A stretch of DNA of 64,000 bases, taken from contig NW_024735554.1 in NCBI RefSeq assembly GCF_018991925.1, positions 2,560,407 through 2,624,406 of the forward strand. The letters run 5' to 3'. The position numbers were made by a program, and so were the translations under genes. Shown in pieces: positions 21,960 through 33,303 of the stretch. The stretch's first letter is position 1. Each line of letters begins with the position of its first letter. This DNA is from Homarus americanus. Taxonomy: Eukaryota > Arthropoda > Malacostraca > Decapoda > Nephropidae. The notes under the pieces are model-generated. The model worked only from the letters and a program-made list of their open reading frames with translations. It searched no databases and had not been told where the DNA came from.

Positions 21960-22215
21960 GAGCAAGTGCTCTATAGTGGTCACAGAGGTGTGGTGGATAT
22001 AGTACTGGCCTCCTGCCCTAAGGTTTGCTGGTTCAACCCCAGCCTCCCCACCCAGCTGTGAATGGGTACTTTAACTTTACACTTGAGTTCAGTTCCCATT
22101 CACACTGTTGCCTTGTGTACCGAAAAAATGAATAGTGTAGAGTGCCCCTAACGTGCTGTCTCCCCAGAAGGACCCGCTCTCTCTTGTTCCTGTGATATCG
22201 TCGACTTAAGTTCAT
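21960..22215 (+). mobile_element. tRNA-derived SINE candidate
   Basis: Contains a good RNA polymerase III B box (GGTTCAACCCC at about 22030) about 35 bp after an A-box-like TAGTACTGGCC, matching the internal promoter spacing of tRNA-derived SINEs. The tRNA-like head is followed by an unrelated body of about 160 bp that includes the inverted pair TGAATGGGTACT and TCCCATTCA. A 3' tail and target duplications were not resolved, and the exact ends are uncertain. Confidence 0.6.
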
Positions 22216-22489
22216 GATTAGTATAAGAAGAGATGAGCTAGACTGAGGTCAAAGACTGTTATAAGGTCAATGTTATTCATGTAGGTCAAGGTCGTTTGTA
22301 AAGGTCTGAGTGCTAAAGTTAATTTTGAAATATGTACTCAGTAATATTTCTTTATAAAGGTGATAGGCGTGTTTACATAATTGGTATAATTATTTAATGA
22401 AGTATTGAAGTTTGTTTTGGGTTTTGTTGTTTTGAAAAAGAATCTGTCACTTTTATATTAGATCATCAGCATTAACTTTATAACCTGAA
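22216..22489. other. Unique sequence, no gene seen
   Basis: AT-rich with AGGTCAA words near 22260; nothing recognisable. Confidence 0.4.
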
Positions 22490-23050
22490 CTTCGTAGCAT
22501 ATAAGTTACTACTGTACCACAAGTGTACCTTAACACCATATAAGTTACTACCAAAGTACTTAACACCTTATAGTACTACTGTACCACAAGTGTACCTTAA
22601 CACCTTATAAGTTACTACCACAAGTGTACCTAACACCATATAAGTACTGTACCAAGTGTCTTAACACCTTATAAGTTACTACACAAGTGTACTTAACACC
22701 ATATAAGTTATACTGTACCACAAGTGCTTAACACCTTATAAGTTACTACCACAAGTGTACCTTAACACCATATAAGTTACTACTGTACCACAAGTGTACC
22801 TTAACACCTTATAAGTTACTACACAAGTACCTTAACACCATATATACTACTGTACCACAAGTGTACCTTAACACCTTATAAGTTACTACCACAAGTGTAC
22901 CTTAACACCATATAAGTTACTACTGTACCACAAGTGTACCTTAACACCTTATAAGTTACTACTGTACCACAAGTGTACCTTAACACCTTATAAGTTACTA
23001 CCACAAGTGTACCTTAACACCATATAAGTTACCACAAGTGTACCTTAACT
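22490..23050. repeat. Minisatellite with a dimeric ~73-bp period (array I)
   Basis: Two alternating subunits: CCATATAAGTTACTACTGTA then CCACAAGTGTACCTTAACA (39 bp), and CCTTATAAGTTACTACCACA then AGTGTACCTTAACA (34 bp). The dimer is the higher-order unit, repeated about eight times with scattered small deletions. The unit is homologous to that of array J. Confidence 0.93.
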
Positions 23051-23904
23051 TACCAACACTGTTCTTACACCCAGATCTGTACCCTCTGTATCTTGGTAGT
23101 ACAGTAAAGTCCTCAAACGTGAACACAATACAAAATTCCTTGTGGTTGTTGTTGATTAAACTGGAGAAGTCACTTACTGTACAATACAAGCCATTCACAG
23201 TAAAATCAATAAACAGTGCAGTATCCTGTATCACACTCTTCAATCACTCACTCTTGCAGCAATGAAAGAAGTCTACTGTAATCTTGTTTACCAACACCTG
23301 ATTTACTGTCATCACTGTGGGGGCTTCTGGTACCACTAAAACAAAACCCCTGGTCACTGTCCAGAAGGGAGTTGTGTGGACAATGACCTACCTGGAAACA
23401 CTGATCACTAATCACACAAACGAAGAGCTTAGCTAAATTTAAAATATTAAAATTGAAGGATATTATCACTTACTGCTGTGCTCTGTTTATAAATAAGTTA
23501 GCCATTTTATCGAGAATAGTTGTTTCCCATTCCGGACAAACAAGGTCCCGACTGTGTATCGCTTCCAATCACTTATCAGATTATTGCATATCAACAGTAC
23601 TCTACTCTGCTGTACAAATGGGTATAAATTTATATATAAATGTAAACAAAAATCATAAAATTAAACTTAAGCTTTAAAGTGACAACTGTGGTAACATTCT
23701 AATATTTATTTACCAACACCATGTTAAATGTATTAATTCAGATGAAACTAAATGATATACAATAATACCTTGAGATAAATGTACAGTATATAACAGGTGC
23801 CACTAAGAAGGCTCAAGCTCCCACTTGGCTCAGTCATGTCATTGTTGTTGTTATTATCCACTCTGTATTTTTCTGGCTAAATAAATTGTTTCAATATCAG
23901 TAAC
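23051..23904. other. Unique sequence between two related arrays, no gene seen
   Basis: Several short open frames on both strands, none recognised. The region contains CACTGTGG, TTTATATATAAATGTAAA and AAACTTAAGCTTTAAAG, typical of AT-rich non-coding sequence. Confidence 0.5.
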
Positions 23905-25245
23905 TATACAAGTGTACCTTAACTTATCACCATATAAGTTACTAGTACAAGTATGCCTTAACTTATCACCATATAGTACAAGTGTGCCTTAACTTATCAC
24001 CATATAAGTTACTAGTACAAGTGTGTTTAACTTATCACCGTATAAGTTACTAGTACAAGTGTGCCTTAACTTATCACCATATAAGTTACTAGTACAAGTG
24101 TGCCTTAACTTATCACCGTATAAGTTACTAGTAAGTATTTTAACTTATCACCATATAGTTAGTACAAGTGTGCCTTAACTTATCACCATATATTATAGTT
24201 ACTAGTACAAGTGCCTTAACTTATCACCGTATAAGTACTAGTACAAGTGTACCTTAACTTATCACCATATAAGTTACTAGTACATGTGCCTTAACTTATC
24301 ACCATATAAGATAGTAAGTGTGTTAACTTATCGTTGTTTTTATGTAAGTGTGCCTAACTTATCACCATATAAGATTAATACAAGTGTGCCTTAACTTATC
24401 ACCGTATAAGTTAATAGTACAAGTGTACCTTAACTTATCACCATATAAGTTACTAGTACAAGTGTGCCTTAACTTATCACATATGTTACTAGTACAAGTG
24501 TGCCTTAACTTTCACGTATAAGTTAGTACAAGTGTGTAACTTATCCTATAAGTTACTAGTCAAGTTTTAACTTTCAGTATATTACAAGTGTGCTTAACTT
24601 ATCACCATATAAGTTACTAGTACAAGTGTGCCTTAACTTATCACCATATAGTTACTAGTACAAGTGTGCCTTAACTTATCACCATATAAGTTTAGTACAA
24701 GTTGCCTTCTATCACGTATAGTTATAGTAAGTGTCTTAACTTATCACATATAAGTTACTAGTACAAGTGCCTTAACTTATCACCATATAAGTTACTAGTA
24801 CAAGTGTGCCTTAACTTATCACTAGTTACTAGTAAGTGTGCCTTAACTTATCACCATATAAGTTACTAGATATGTGCAACTTATCAGTATATTAGTACAA
24901 GTGTGCTAACATTACCATATAAGTACTAGTACAAGTGTGCCTTAACTTATCACCGTATAGTTACTAGTACAAGTTTTACTTATCACCATATAATTAGTAC
25001 AGTGTGCCTTAACTTATCACCGTATAAGTTACTAGTACAAGTGTTTAACTTATCACCATATATTAGTACAAGTGTTTAACTTTACTATATTGAGTGTGCC
25101 TTAACTTATCTGTTACTAGTAGTTGAACTATCATATGTTCTGTACAAGTGTGCCTTAACTTATCACCATATAAGTTACTAGTACAAGTGTGCCTTAACTA
25201 ATCATTGTATAAGTTACAGCTATACAAGAGTACCTTAACTTACTA
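23905..25245. repeat. 39-bp minisatellite (array J)
   Basis: Copies of TACAAGTGTGCCTTAACTTA then TCACCATATAAGTTACTAG. Relative to array I the unit carries an extra CTTAT and GTGCC in place of GTACC. Many copies, especially 24300-24900 and 24980-25140, are shortened by scattered deletions, whereas others are perfect. Confidence 0.95.
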
Positions 25246-25504
25246 AAATATAAGTAATTACATATGCTGATGCCATCGTTGAAATACGTTCTCCAACACA
25301 CAAAGACAAAATAATATATTCTTTATTAAATAAAGCCACGCAGAAAAGATCTGAAAATCCGGCTTGGACTAAATGTATCCGTAAGAACCACTCCTGCCTC
25401 TAGGGTCCTTATCCGGCCTTGGTGAGGGTTCATAAAGCTTTGTAAGATGACAATTCCTCTTAAGTAATGATTTAAGAAACTCTTACTGGCTGACTTAAGG
25501 TAAA
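25246..25504. other. Unique sequence, no gene seen
   Basis: Contains GGTCCTTATCCGGCCTTGG and AT-rich flanks; nothing recognised. Confidence 0.4.
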
Positions 25505-28001
25505 ACCAGTGAATGTATCTAGTTATGGTAGAGTCTCAGTGTTAAGTGAATGTATCTAGTTATGGTAGAGTCTCAGTGTTAAGTGAATGTATCTAGTTAT
25601 GGTAGAGTCTCAGTGTTAAGTGAATGTATCTAGTTATGGTAGAGTCTCAGTGTTAAGTGAATGTATCTAGTTATGGTAGAGTCTCAGTGTTAAGTGAATG
25701 TATCTAGTTATGGTAGAGTCTCAGTGTTAAGTGAATGTATCTAGTTATGGTAGAGTCTCAGTGTTAAGTGAATGTATCTAGTTATGGTAGAGTCTCAGTG
25801 TTAAGTGAATGTATCTAGTTATGGTAGAGTCTCAGTGTTAAGTGAATGTATCTAGTTATGGTAGAGTCTCAGTGTTAAGTGAATGTATCTAGTTATGGTA
25901 GAGTCTCAGTGTTAAGTGAATGTATCTAGTTATGGTAGAGTCTCAGTGTTAAGTGAATGTATCTAGTTATGGTAGAGTCTCAGTGTTAAGTGAATGTATC
26001 TAGTTATGGTAGAGTCTCAGTGTTAAGTGAATGTATCTAGTTATGGTAGAGTCTCAGTGTTAAGTGAATGTATCTAGTTATGGTAGAGGCCTCAGTACAT
26101 GAATGTAATCTAGCTATGGTAGAGTCCTCGTGTTATGAATGTATCTATTATGGTAGAGTCTCAGTGTTATGAATGTATCTAGTTATGGTAGAGTCTCAGT
26201 AAGGCACATTCAGTGGTAGAGTCTCAGTGTTAAGTGAATGTATCTAGTTATGGTAGAGTCTCAGTGTTAAGTGAATGTATCTAGTTATGGTAGAGTCTCA
26301 GTGTTAAGTGAATGTATCTAGTTATGGTAGAGTCTCAGTGTTAAGTGAATGTATCTAGTTATGGTAGAGTCTCAATGTTAAGTGAATGTATCTAGTTATG
26401 GTAGAGTCTCAGTGTTAAGTGAATGTATCTAGTTATGGTAGAGTCTCAATGTTAAGTGAATGTATCTAGTTATGGTAGAGTCTCAGTGTTAAGTGAATGT
26501 ATCTAGTTATGGTAGAGTCTCAGTGTTAAGTGAATGTATCTAGTTATGGTAGAGTAGAGTCTCAGTGTTAAGTGAAGATGTATCTAGTTATGGTAGAGTC
26601 TCAGTGTTAAGTGGAATATATAAGTTATGGTAGAGTCTCAGTGTTAAGTGAATGTATCTAGTTATGGTAGAGTCTCAGTGTTAAGTGAATGTATCTAGTT
26701 ATGGTAGAGTCTCAGTGTTAAGTGAATGTATCTAGTTATGGTAGAGTCTCAGTGTTAAGTGAATGTATCTAGTTATGGTAGAGTCTCAGTGTTAAGTGAA
26801 TGTATCTAGTTATGGTAGAGTCTCAGTGTTAAGTGAATGTATCTAGTGATGGTAGAGTCTCAGTGTTAAGTGATTATCTAGTTATGGTAGAGTCTCAATG
26901 TTAAAGTGAATGTATCTAGTTATGAGGTAGAGTCTCAGTGTTAAGTAGATGTATCTAGTTATGGTAAGTCTCAGTGTTAAGTGATGAGATGTACTCTAGT
27001 TATAGTAAGAGTCTCAGTGTTAAGTAGGAATGTATCTAGTTATGGTAGAGTCTCAGTGTTAAGCGAATGTATCTAGTTGTAATTTGAGTCTCAGTGTTAA
27101 GTGAATGTATCTAGTTATGGTAGAGTCTCAGTGTTAAGTGAATGTATCTAGTTATGGTAGAGTCTCAGTGTTAAGTGAATGTATCTAGTTATGGTAGAGT
27201 CTCAGTGTTAAGTGAATGTATCTAGTTATGGTAGAGTCTCAGTGTTAAGTGAATGTATCTAGTTATGGTAGAGTCTCAGTGTTAAGTGAATGTATCTAGT
27301 TATGGTAGAGTCTCAATGTTAAGTGAATGTATCTAGTTATGGTAGAGTCTCAATGTTAAGTGAATGTATCTAGTTATGGTAGAGTCTCAGTGTTAAGTGA
27401 ATGTATCTAGTTATGGTAGAGTCTCAGTGTTAAGTGAATGTATCTAGTTATGGTAAAGTCTCAGTGTTAAGTGAATGTATCTAGTTATGGTAGAGTCTCA
27501 GTGTTAAGTGAATGTATCTAGTTATGGTAGAGTCTCAGTGTTAAGTGAATGTATCTAGTTATGGTAGAGTCTCAGTGTTAAGTGAATGTATCTAGTTATG
27601 GTAGAGTCTCAGTGTTAAGTGAATGTATCTAGTTATGGTAGAGTCTCAGTGTTAAGTGAATGTATCTAGTTATGGTAGAGTCTCAGTGTTAAGTGAATGT
27701 ATCTAGTTATGGTAGAGTCTCAGTGTTAAGTGAATGTATCTAGTTATGGTAGAGTCTCAGTGTTAAGTGAATGTATCTAGTTATGGTAGAGTCTCAGTGT
27801 TAAGTGAATGTATCTAGTTATGGCAGAGTCTCAGTGTTAAGTGAATGTATCTAGTTATGGTAGAGTCTCAGTGTTAAGTGAATGTATCTAGTTGGCGGTA
27901 GAGTCTCAGTGTTAAGTGAATGTATCTAGTTATGGTAGAGTCTCAGTGTTAAGTGAATGTATCTAGTTATGGTAGAGTCTCAGCAAGTTAAGTGAATGTA
28001 T
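25505..28001. repeat. 37-bp satellite-like array, highly homogeneous (array K)
   Basis: About 67 copies of a 37-bp unit, AGTGAATGTATCTAGTTATG then GTAGAGTCTCAGTGTTA. Long runs of copies are identical, with damaged patches at 26080-26220, 26545-26625 and 26870-27080. It stops at the assembly gap, so the true array is probably longer. Uniformity implies recent expansion or homogenisation. Confidence 0.97.
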
Positions 28002-28101
28002 NNNNNNNNNNNNNNNNNNNNNNNNNNNNNNNNNNNNNNNNNNNNNNNNNNNNNNNNNNNNNNNNNNNNNNNNNNNNNNNNNNNNNNNNNNNNNNNNNNN
28101 N
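28002..28101. other. Assembly gap, exactly 100 N
   Basis: A run of exactly 100 N, the usual placeholder for a gap of unknown size, placed at the right end of array K. Distances across it are not reliable. Confidence 0.99.
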
Positions 28102-28117
28102 GTAAATGTTCCTAATA

Positions 28118-28341
28118 CAGCTCCTCCCCGACTTATGACCTACTCGACTTACGACCTACTCGACTTATGACCACCCGGACATACGACCGCCTCAGTCGTA
28201 CCAAAATTTTGGTACTGAGAAGAAAAAGAGACACCCATTTTAGATTTTCTATGTATTATTTAAGCATTTTTGACTTACGACCATTTCGACTTACGACCTG
28301 GATTTGGGTCCCTAACCCCTTCGTAAGTCGGGGAGGAGCTG
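28118..28341. mobile_element. Short MITE with TA target duplication
   Basis: A 224-bp element with near-perfect terminal inverted repeats: CAGCTCCTCCCCGACTTATG at the left and its complement CGTAAGTCGGGGAGGAGCTG at the right, flanked by TA on both sides. Internal sequence repeats CGACTTACGACC. Termini starting CAG and TA duplications are typical of Tc1/mariner-Tigger (pogo) non-autonomous elements. It has no coding capacity. Confidence 0.9.
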
Positions 28342-28445
28342 TATTGGAAAATATTCCAAACAGTTTATAATCATAATCTGAACCTAAGCTAGCGGAGCCT
28401 TATATGCAATGTCACCTCCCTCTCCACCTCCTGCTCGGGTATTCA

Positions 28446-28803
28446 AAGCTAGACGTCGCATTCTGGATTGAAAAAAAAGCCGTTTTTTTTCTAAAATCCA
28501 GTTTTTGTGATATAGTCCAGAATGCGATGTCGACATCCCCCTCATCTCCACCCCTCGCGACTTGACATTTGTTTACTGCTCGCTCTAGGGCAAGAGGTGA
28601 AGGTGGCAGTGCGTGTGATGGAGGGTGGGGTTGGGGGTTTTAAGAATTGCAATTAAATGCCAGGTAGCGACGTGTCCTCCTAATATTACGTATTTAAGTA
28701 ATTATTAGATGTTTTAATTGCCTGTATGTCGGCCTGGCGAGTTAATGCTAGGCATTTACATATCTAGGTATAAAGCTAGACATTGCATTCTGGACTATAT
28801 CAC
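28446..28803. mobile_element. Interspersed inverted-repeat element (family R1)
   Basis: CAAAGCTAGACGTCGCATTC at 28446 is inverted at 28513-28534 (GTCCAGAATGCGATGTCGAC), and again as GACATTGCATTCTGGACTAT near 28778. The segment 28603-28793 recurs with about 90% similarity at 37850-38040. A related end (CCCAGAATGCGACACCCAGC) is near 35416. This is a dispersed family with inverted termini; its class is unknown. Confidence 0.7.
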
Positions 28804-29756
28804 AATTTTTTATTTTTATTTTTTTATAAAAATCGGCTTTTCCTTTACTGCCACATTTATTGAGCCAGCAGTATTTTTAGTAAAAGATCTCAGTTTGTCC
28901 TTTTTGTTTATTTATATCATGAACAGTACTGTACTTGCACCAATACAATATTCTCTCATAATATCACTCCATCTAACTCCATGGTCAAGCTTGTTTCTAA
29001 TTTTTGTATTTTTATTATTAATTGTTAATGCCACAAGCTGTGGTTTGTTTTACTACCAACTGAAGATTTATTATAATGTCTGATGGCTCAAATTCAGGTA
29101 CAGTAATCTCCCCATTAACCGAAATCTTCGAACCTCAGAACTCTCCAATAGTCAAAAAAAGTTTTGAGCCTTCCGAGAAATTCTTGGAAAAATCTCTCTA
29201 TTTTGGGCATAGGAATGAATTCTTCAGGAGTTCCAAGAAATTGCATCATGCTCCAACGCGTTCTCGCGTGGCGGGCGCGTGGATGATGTTAGCTGCTTAG
29301 GTAACTTAGGTCGTAAGCTCACATGCTTAGTTCATATTCTGCTGCCATTGTAGAAGGTTGTTCCTTCGGTTGCTGCTGTCTTTGCATACAATTTGTGTTG
29401 TGCAGTACTGCACCAGGACACAACCAGTTAAGAATACAGTGTTAAAGCAGTGTTAAGATGTAAAAAGTGATAACAGTTATGTATATTGTACTGTACATTT
29501 AGTAATTGTGAAACTACAATATGTACAGTACGTACTGTACATGGGAAATTGGACAGTGTACACTATGCCTACAGAATGTACAGTACAGTACAGTGTACAG
29601 CTGCTGATCTGATTTTTTGCCTCATTTACACACAATTGCTGGGTCTAAATTGTTTCTCTTACTTTAACAGCACAAAGTAATAACTTCTCTCACTCTGGAT
29701 CTGTTTTATTCTTTCTATTATTTTATTCTCATATGAAATCAGTTGACAATAATGTT

Positions 29757-29990
29757 AAAGCAGGGCCTTCCCGGATGGGTCCCACTGGTCGGGAAGGTTG
29801 TGAACCCCAGGGCCGACCTGACCATCATCAAGCTACTGGGGCCTCAACTGACGTCACCATGTTTTATTTTTTTTGTTTTTTTGTTTTTTTACTGGGATTA
29901 GCCCACCCGGGCACAGGTCACTGACCCACATCTGGGCCTGGGGGGAAAAATGTAATAGTAATAATAATTCATATTAAATAATTTTTTTAA
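29757..29990 (+). repeat. Interspersed repeat family R2, copy 1
   Basis: The core ACTGGGATTAGCCCACC followed by GGGCACAGGTCACTGACC and GGGCCTGGGG, then an AT/ATA-rich tail, recurs at about 36640-36720 (ACGGGATTAGCTCACC, GGGCACAGGTCAATGACC). The head at 29760-29850 includes a B-box-like GGTTGTGAACCCC and one TGACGTCA. It could be a SINE; not proven. Confidence 0.55.
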
Positions 29991-30021
29991 TAAAAAATAC
30001 AAAATTGAAAATAAAATAATA

Positions 30022-31581
30022 CAGTGGTCCCTCGGTTAACGAACTCAATTCGTTCCAGAGGGTCATTCGTTAACCGAAAATTTCGTTAACCGAAATCATT
30101 GTTTCAATGGGATATTGGGTAATTGGTTCCAGCTCACAGAAAAGTATATACAAAGTAAAGCCAAAAATGCATAAAGTCAGAAACACTCCTAATATTCCCC
30201 TAAATGTCCCTTAAATCACTATATATATCGTACATATACACTAGAACTCTTAAATCACTACTGTAATGTGATACAGGTGATTAATTTTATCTCTTGTGCA
30301 AAATATATGACGTTTATATTTAAATTATACGCTGTCTTGCAAGGATTTCAGCAATGCAAATTATATTCTCCTAACTTTAGTCTGAGATATTATATAAGAT
30401 AAACACTTTAAAGCCTAACGAAAACACCAAACTTTTGTCTGGGAAGGCAGGGGTAGGGAGGGAGGGAGGGAGGGAGGGAGGGAGGGAGCGAGGGAGCGAG
30501 CCAGCCAGCCAGTCAGTGTGGGAAGAGGGGGGAGCGGGAGGTGAGGTGTATTTTGATTGACAGATAGTGCGTCTGGTGTAGTATAATTTGTTTATTTACT
30601 TGAGTTTTTGTTTTCAGCTCATAAAATTCATAGAAATGACCAGGGCAGAATATAATTTACATTGCTGGAATTCTTATAAGATAGTGATTAATTTGAATAT
30701 AGACAAGCTATAATTTGCATTAGACATAAAAATTTTAGATCTAATTTAAGAATTTTATTAGAGAGAGCAAAAATTTTATCTTTTGTGCAAAATATATGAC
30801 GTTTATATTCAAATTATTCGCTGTCTTGCAAGGATTCCAGCAATACAAATTATATTCTCCTAACTTTAGTCTGAGATATTATATATGATTAAAACTGTAA
30901 GCCTAGTGCTTTCCCCCAAACGTTTCTCGGGAAGGTGGGGGTAGGGAGGGAGGGAGGGAGGGAAGGGTGACAGTTGGCGCCTGTGGTGTGAAGTATTTAA
31001 TTGTTAATTTATGTCCTTTAGATTGAGTTTTTGTTTTTTGCTTATAAAATTTAATAGAAGTGACCGGGGTGTATTTAATGTGCATTGCTGGAATTCTTAT
31101 AAGATAGTGATTAATTTGAATGTAAACATGCCATAGTTTGCACTAGACAATAATTTTAGTTATCATTTTGTACATTATTTTGATTACATGTACAGTACAG
31201 CTTTGCCTTTAGGACAGTGTGTGCATGTAAATGAGTTTCAATAAATGAATAAAGTTACATATATTGAGCCAAAAATAATAGTTGAAAAAATTTATGTAGA
31301 CAGAGCTTGGATGGCTATATTTTAGAATGACCAATATATTTAATACTGTATAAAAAAATGCACAAATATTAAAGAGCACAATTTTCTTGATATTTACTCC
31401 ATTGGAAACGAGTGTAAACATACAGGAGATTACTGAATTGGCTGAGTACCTCGGCTTATCAGCTGATGTTCAAAACAAAACGTGATTTTCGTAAGGATTT
31501 CGTTAATCGAATTTTTTTTCGTTAATCGAATTTTTTTTCGTCAACCGAATTGAAGATTCTTATGGAAGGTAATTCGTTAAT
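30022..31581. mobile_element. Nested Tigger-type MITE, right end truncated
   Basis: The left end CAGTGGTCCCTCGGTTAACG is preceded by TA. The right part carries TTCGTTAATCGAA words and GAATTGAAGATTCTTATGG but lacks the final terminus. Its interior matches the complete 604-bp copy at 35733-36336 in both orientations. Inside is a tandem duplication: about 30289-30775 and 30778-31157 share TTTTGTGCAAAATATATGAC, the (GGGA)n block and TTATAAGATAGTGATTAATT. It breaks the transposase frame of the host Tigger element near 31585. Confidence 0.75.
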
Positions 31582-31589
31582 ATAAGCAG

Positions 31590-32522
31590 TGCCTTGTGTG
31601 TTATGTTTTTCTTGGCAAAGTATTCCTTTAATGCTGGGCACAATTTTTTTTTTTTTAACCAATCGACAAAGAGTCATTGTCATTCATGCTTTACTGTTTG
31701 ACTGCCAAATTACTGGTAAAGTTTGTTTACACACACATACACACACCTTTGAATGCTCTAGGGTTCTCAGAGTGATATACTGTACAACGAGAGGTTTGAG
31801 TTTTAAGTCACCTTCTGCATTACCACCCAAGAGGAGTGGGATACCATCTTTGGCTGCTTTGAGTCCTGGAGCAGCTTTTTCTTCGATGGAAATAAATGTC
31901 CGGGAAGGCATTCTCTTCCAATATACAGTAGTCCAGATTCATCAACGTTAAAAACTTGACTGGGCAAGTAGCCGCCTTCCTCGATTATTTTGCATAGTTC
32001 TTCTGGATAAGCATTAACAGCAGATGAATTACCACTTGCTGCCTCACCAGTGACTTTTAAATTATGTAATCCGTGGCGTTGTTTGAACCTTGCAAACCAG
32101 CTTCGACTCGCACTGAGCTTTTCTGTTTTAGCACTTTCACTTTTACTTAAATTTTTAAGATCATTATACAATGCTCGGGCTTTTTTTAATAATTACAGTG
32201 CTCAATGGAGTATGCTTCTGATTTTTGTCTTCAATCCATATACTGTACTTAAAAGTCTCTGCATTTCTTCCATAACCCCGCTCCTGCTTTGGCAAACTCT
32301 ATTTGCACTTAACGGAGTTGTAGACAGAGCACTTTCTTTAATTTTTTCTTCATTCTTACGAATAGTTTTCACTGTTGATTCCTCCATTCCCAAAAGCACG
32401 CGAAATATCCACAGACCTCTCACCTTTTTCATATTGTTTTAACACATATAGTTTCTTGGCTAATCTTATACACTTTCTTTTAGCTTTTGAACCAGCACTA
32501 CCATCACTTGCTCTCTTGCTCA
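31590..32522 (-). pseudogene. Tigger/pogo transposase remnant (TIGD1-like)
   Basis: Read from 32522 downward in three frames. The start is MSKRASDGSAGSKAKRKC. Then comes the N-terminal CENP-B/Psq-type helix-turn-helix (MEESTVKTIRKNEEKIKES, about 32385-32320), a second DNA-binding helix-turn-helix with SWFARFKQRHGLHNLKV (about 32100), and the start of the DDE catalytic domain with the first aspartate in VFNVDES (about 31940). After a frameshift it continues as PSRTFISIEEKAAPGLKAAK and LKLKPLVVQY to about 31684, and weakly to about 31590. The remaining catalytic residues are missing where the nested MITE begins. An intact relative cuts and pastes DNA at TA sites; this copy is dead. Confidence 0.88.
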
Positions 32523-33193
32523 TGTTGAATAGGAACTCAAAAATGCCGTAAAAAACCTGAGAAAGTTTTTCTCCTGTTCCTGTTCAGATGTGTGAAAACA
32601 AAAGGACCGTCAAGCTCCGACTCTTGTTTACTGGTGATGCGCATTACCGCTCATTAGCCCAGCAGCTTCCCTTGCCTGGCAGCTTTTTTGTGCAAGGCGC
32701 TCTTTTTTTTTTTACAGTATTTTCTCAATGCCCAGAAAATTCCGGGGATGGGGGAGTTTTTTTCCAGGTTTGAAAGATGAAAATCAGGAGCATTTTCTGG
32801 AAATTCAGATAAAATTTTTCCATTACCCGGAAAATTTGGGGGATGGGGATATTTTTCTGGGTTCGAGAGATGATGTAATGGGCAATTTCTGGAATTTCTA
32901 AGAATATTTTTCCGTTACCCAGAAAATTCCGGGGATGAGGGATCTTTTTTTCTCCGGCTTTGAGAGAGTCATCTCATTACCTGGAAATCTTTCATTCCCG
33001 GAATTGCTGTGCCCCAATTGTATCGGCTAACAGAGATATCACTGTATTATTATTATTAGTAATAGTAGTAGAATTTTGATTATTTTTATCATTATTATTA
33101 TTACTTGTTAATATTACTGTATTACAGGTATTATTACCCTATTATTATTATCATTATTATTATTAATGTCATATTTTGCTAACTACTGTACAG

Positions 33194-33303
33194 GAAGAAT
33201 GAAGCAGCCAGTGTGCCAAAGCCAGACTTTGTGCCCAAGACTCTGTCAGAACTAGGAGTGATGGACACATTGAATGGTGGTTTGCCATCTACCAATGTTA
33301 CAG
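33194..33303 (+). CDS. EndoA: Endophilin-A, exon at the BAR-linker boundary
   Basis: Endophilin A is a presynaptic membrane-bending protein: an N-terminal BAR domain curves membrane and a C-terminal SH3 domain recruits dynamin and synaptojanin during vesicle endocytosis. This 110-bp exon follows an acceptor (CTAACTACTGTACAG) and ends at a strong donor (ACAG/GTAAGA). With one leading base it encodes 36 residues beginning KNEAASVPKPDFVPKTLSEL, the end of the last BAR helix and the start of the linker; the PKPDFVPKTL motif is typical of arthropod endophilins. It leaves one base over, which joins to any of the three downstream exons. No BAR exon was found in the 33 kb upstream, so that intron is very long or the exons lie outside the window. 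Confidence 0.85.

Larger units (their letters stand above)
29101..33044 (-). mobile_element. Tigger/pogo-like DNA transposon, 3.9 kb, with nested insertions
   Basis: The left terminus CAGTAATCTCCCCATTAACC at 29101 and the right terminus (reverse complement starting CAGTGATATCTCTGTTAGCC) at 33044 are each flanked by TA. The right-hand 340 bp match the non-autonomous element at 57544-58025 closely, with CCCGGAAAATT-GGGGATGGGG words, which confirms the boundary. A minus-strand pogo-type transposase remnant lies at 32522-31590. A second Tigger-family MITE (30022-31581) and another dispersed repeat (29757-29990) sit inside. The element lies just upstream of the EndoA exon at 33194. Confidence 0.8.

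Noticed and set aside
28167..28370. Open frame of 67 codons
   Set aside because: It falls inside the 224-bp MITE and has no coding features.
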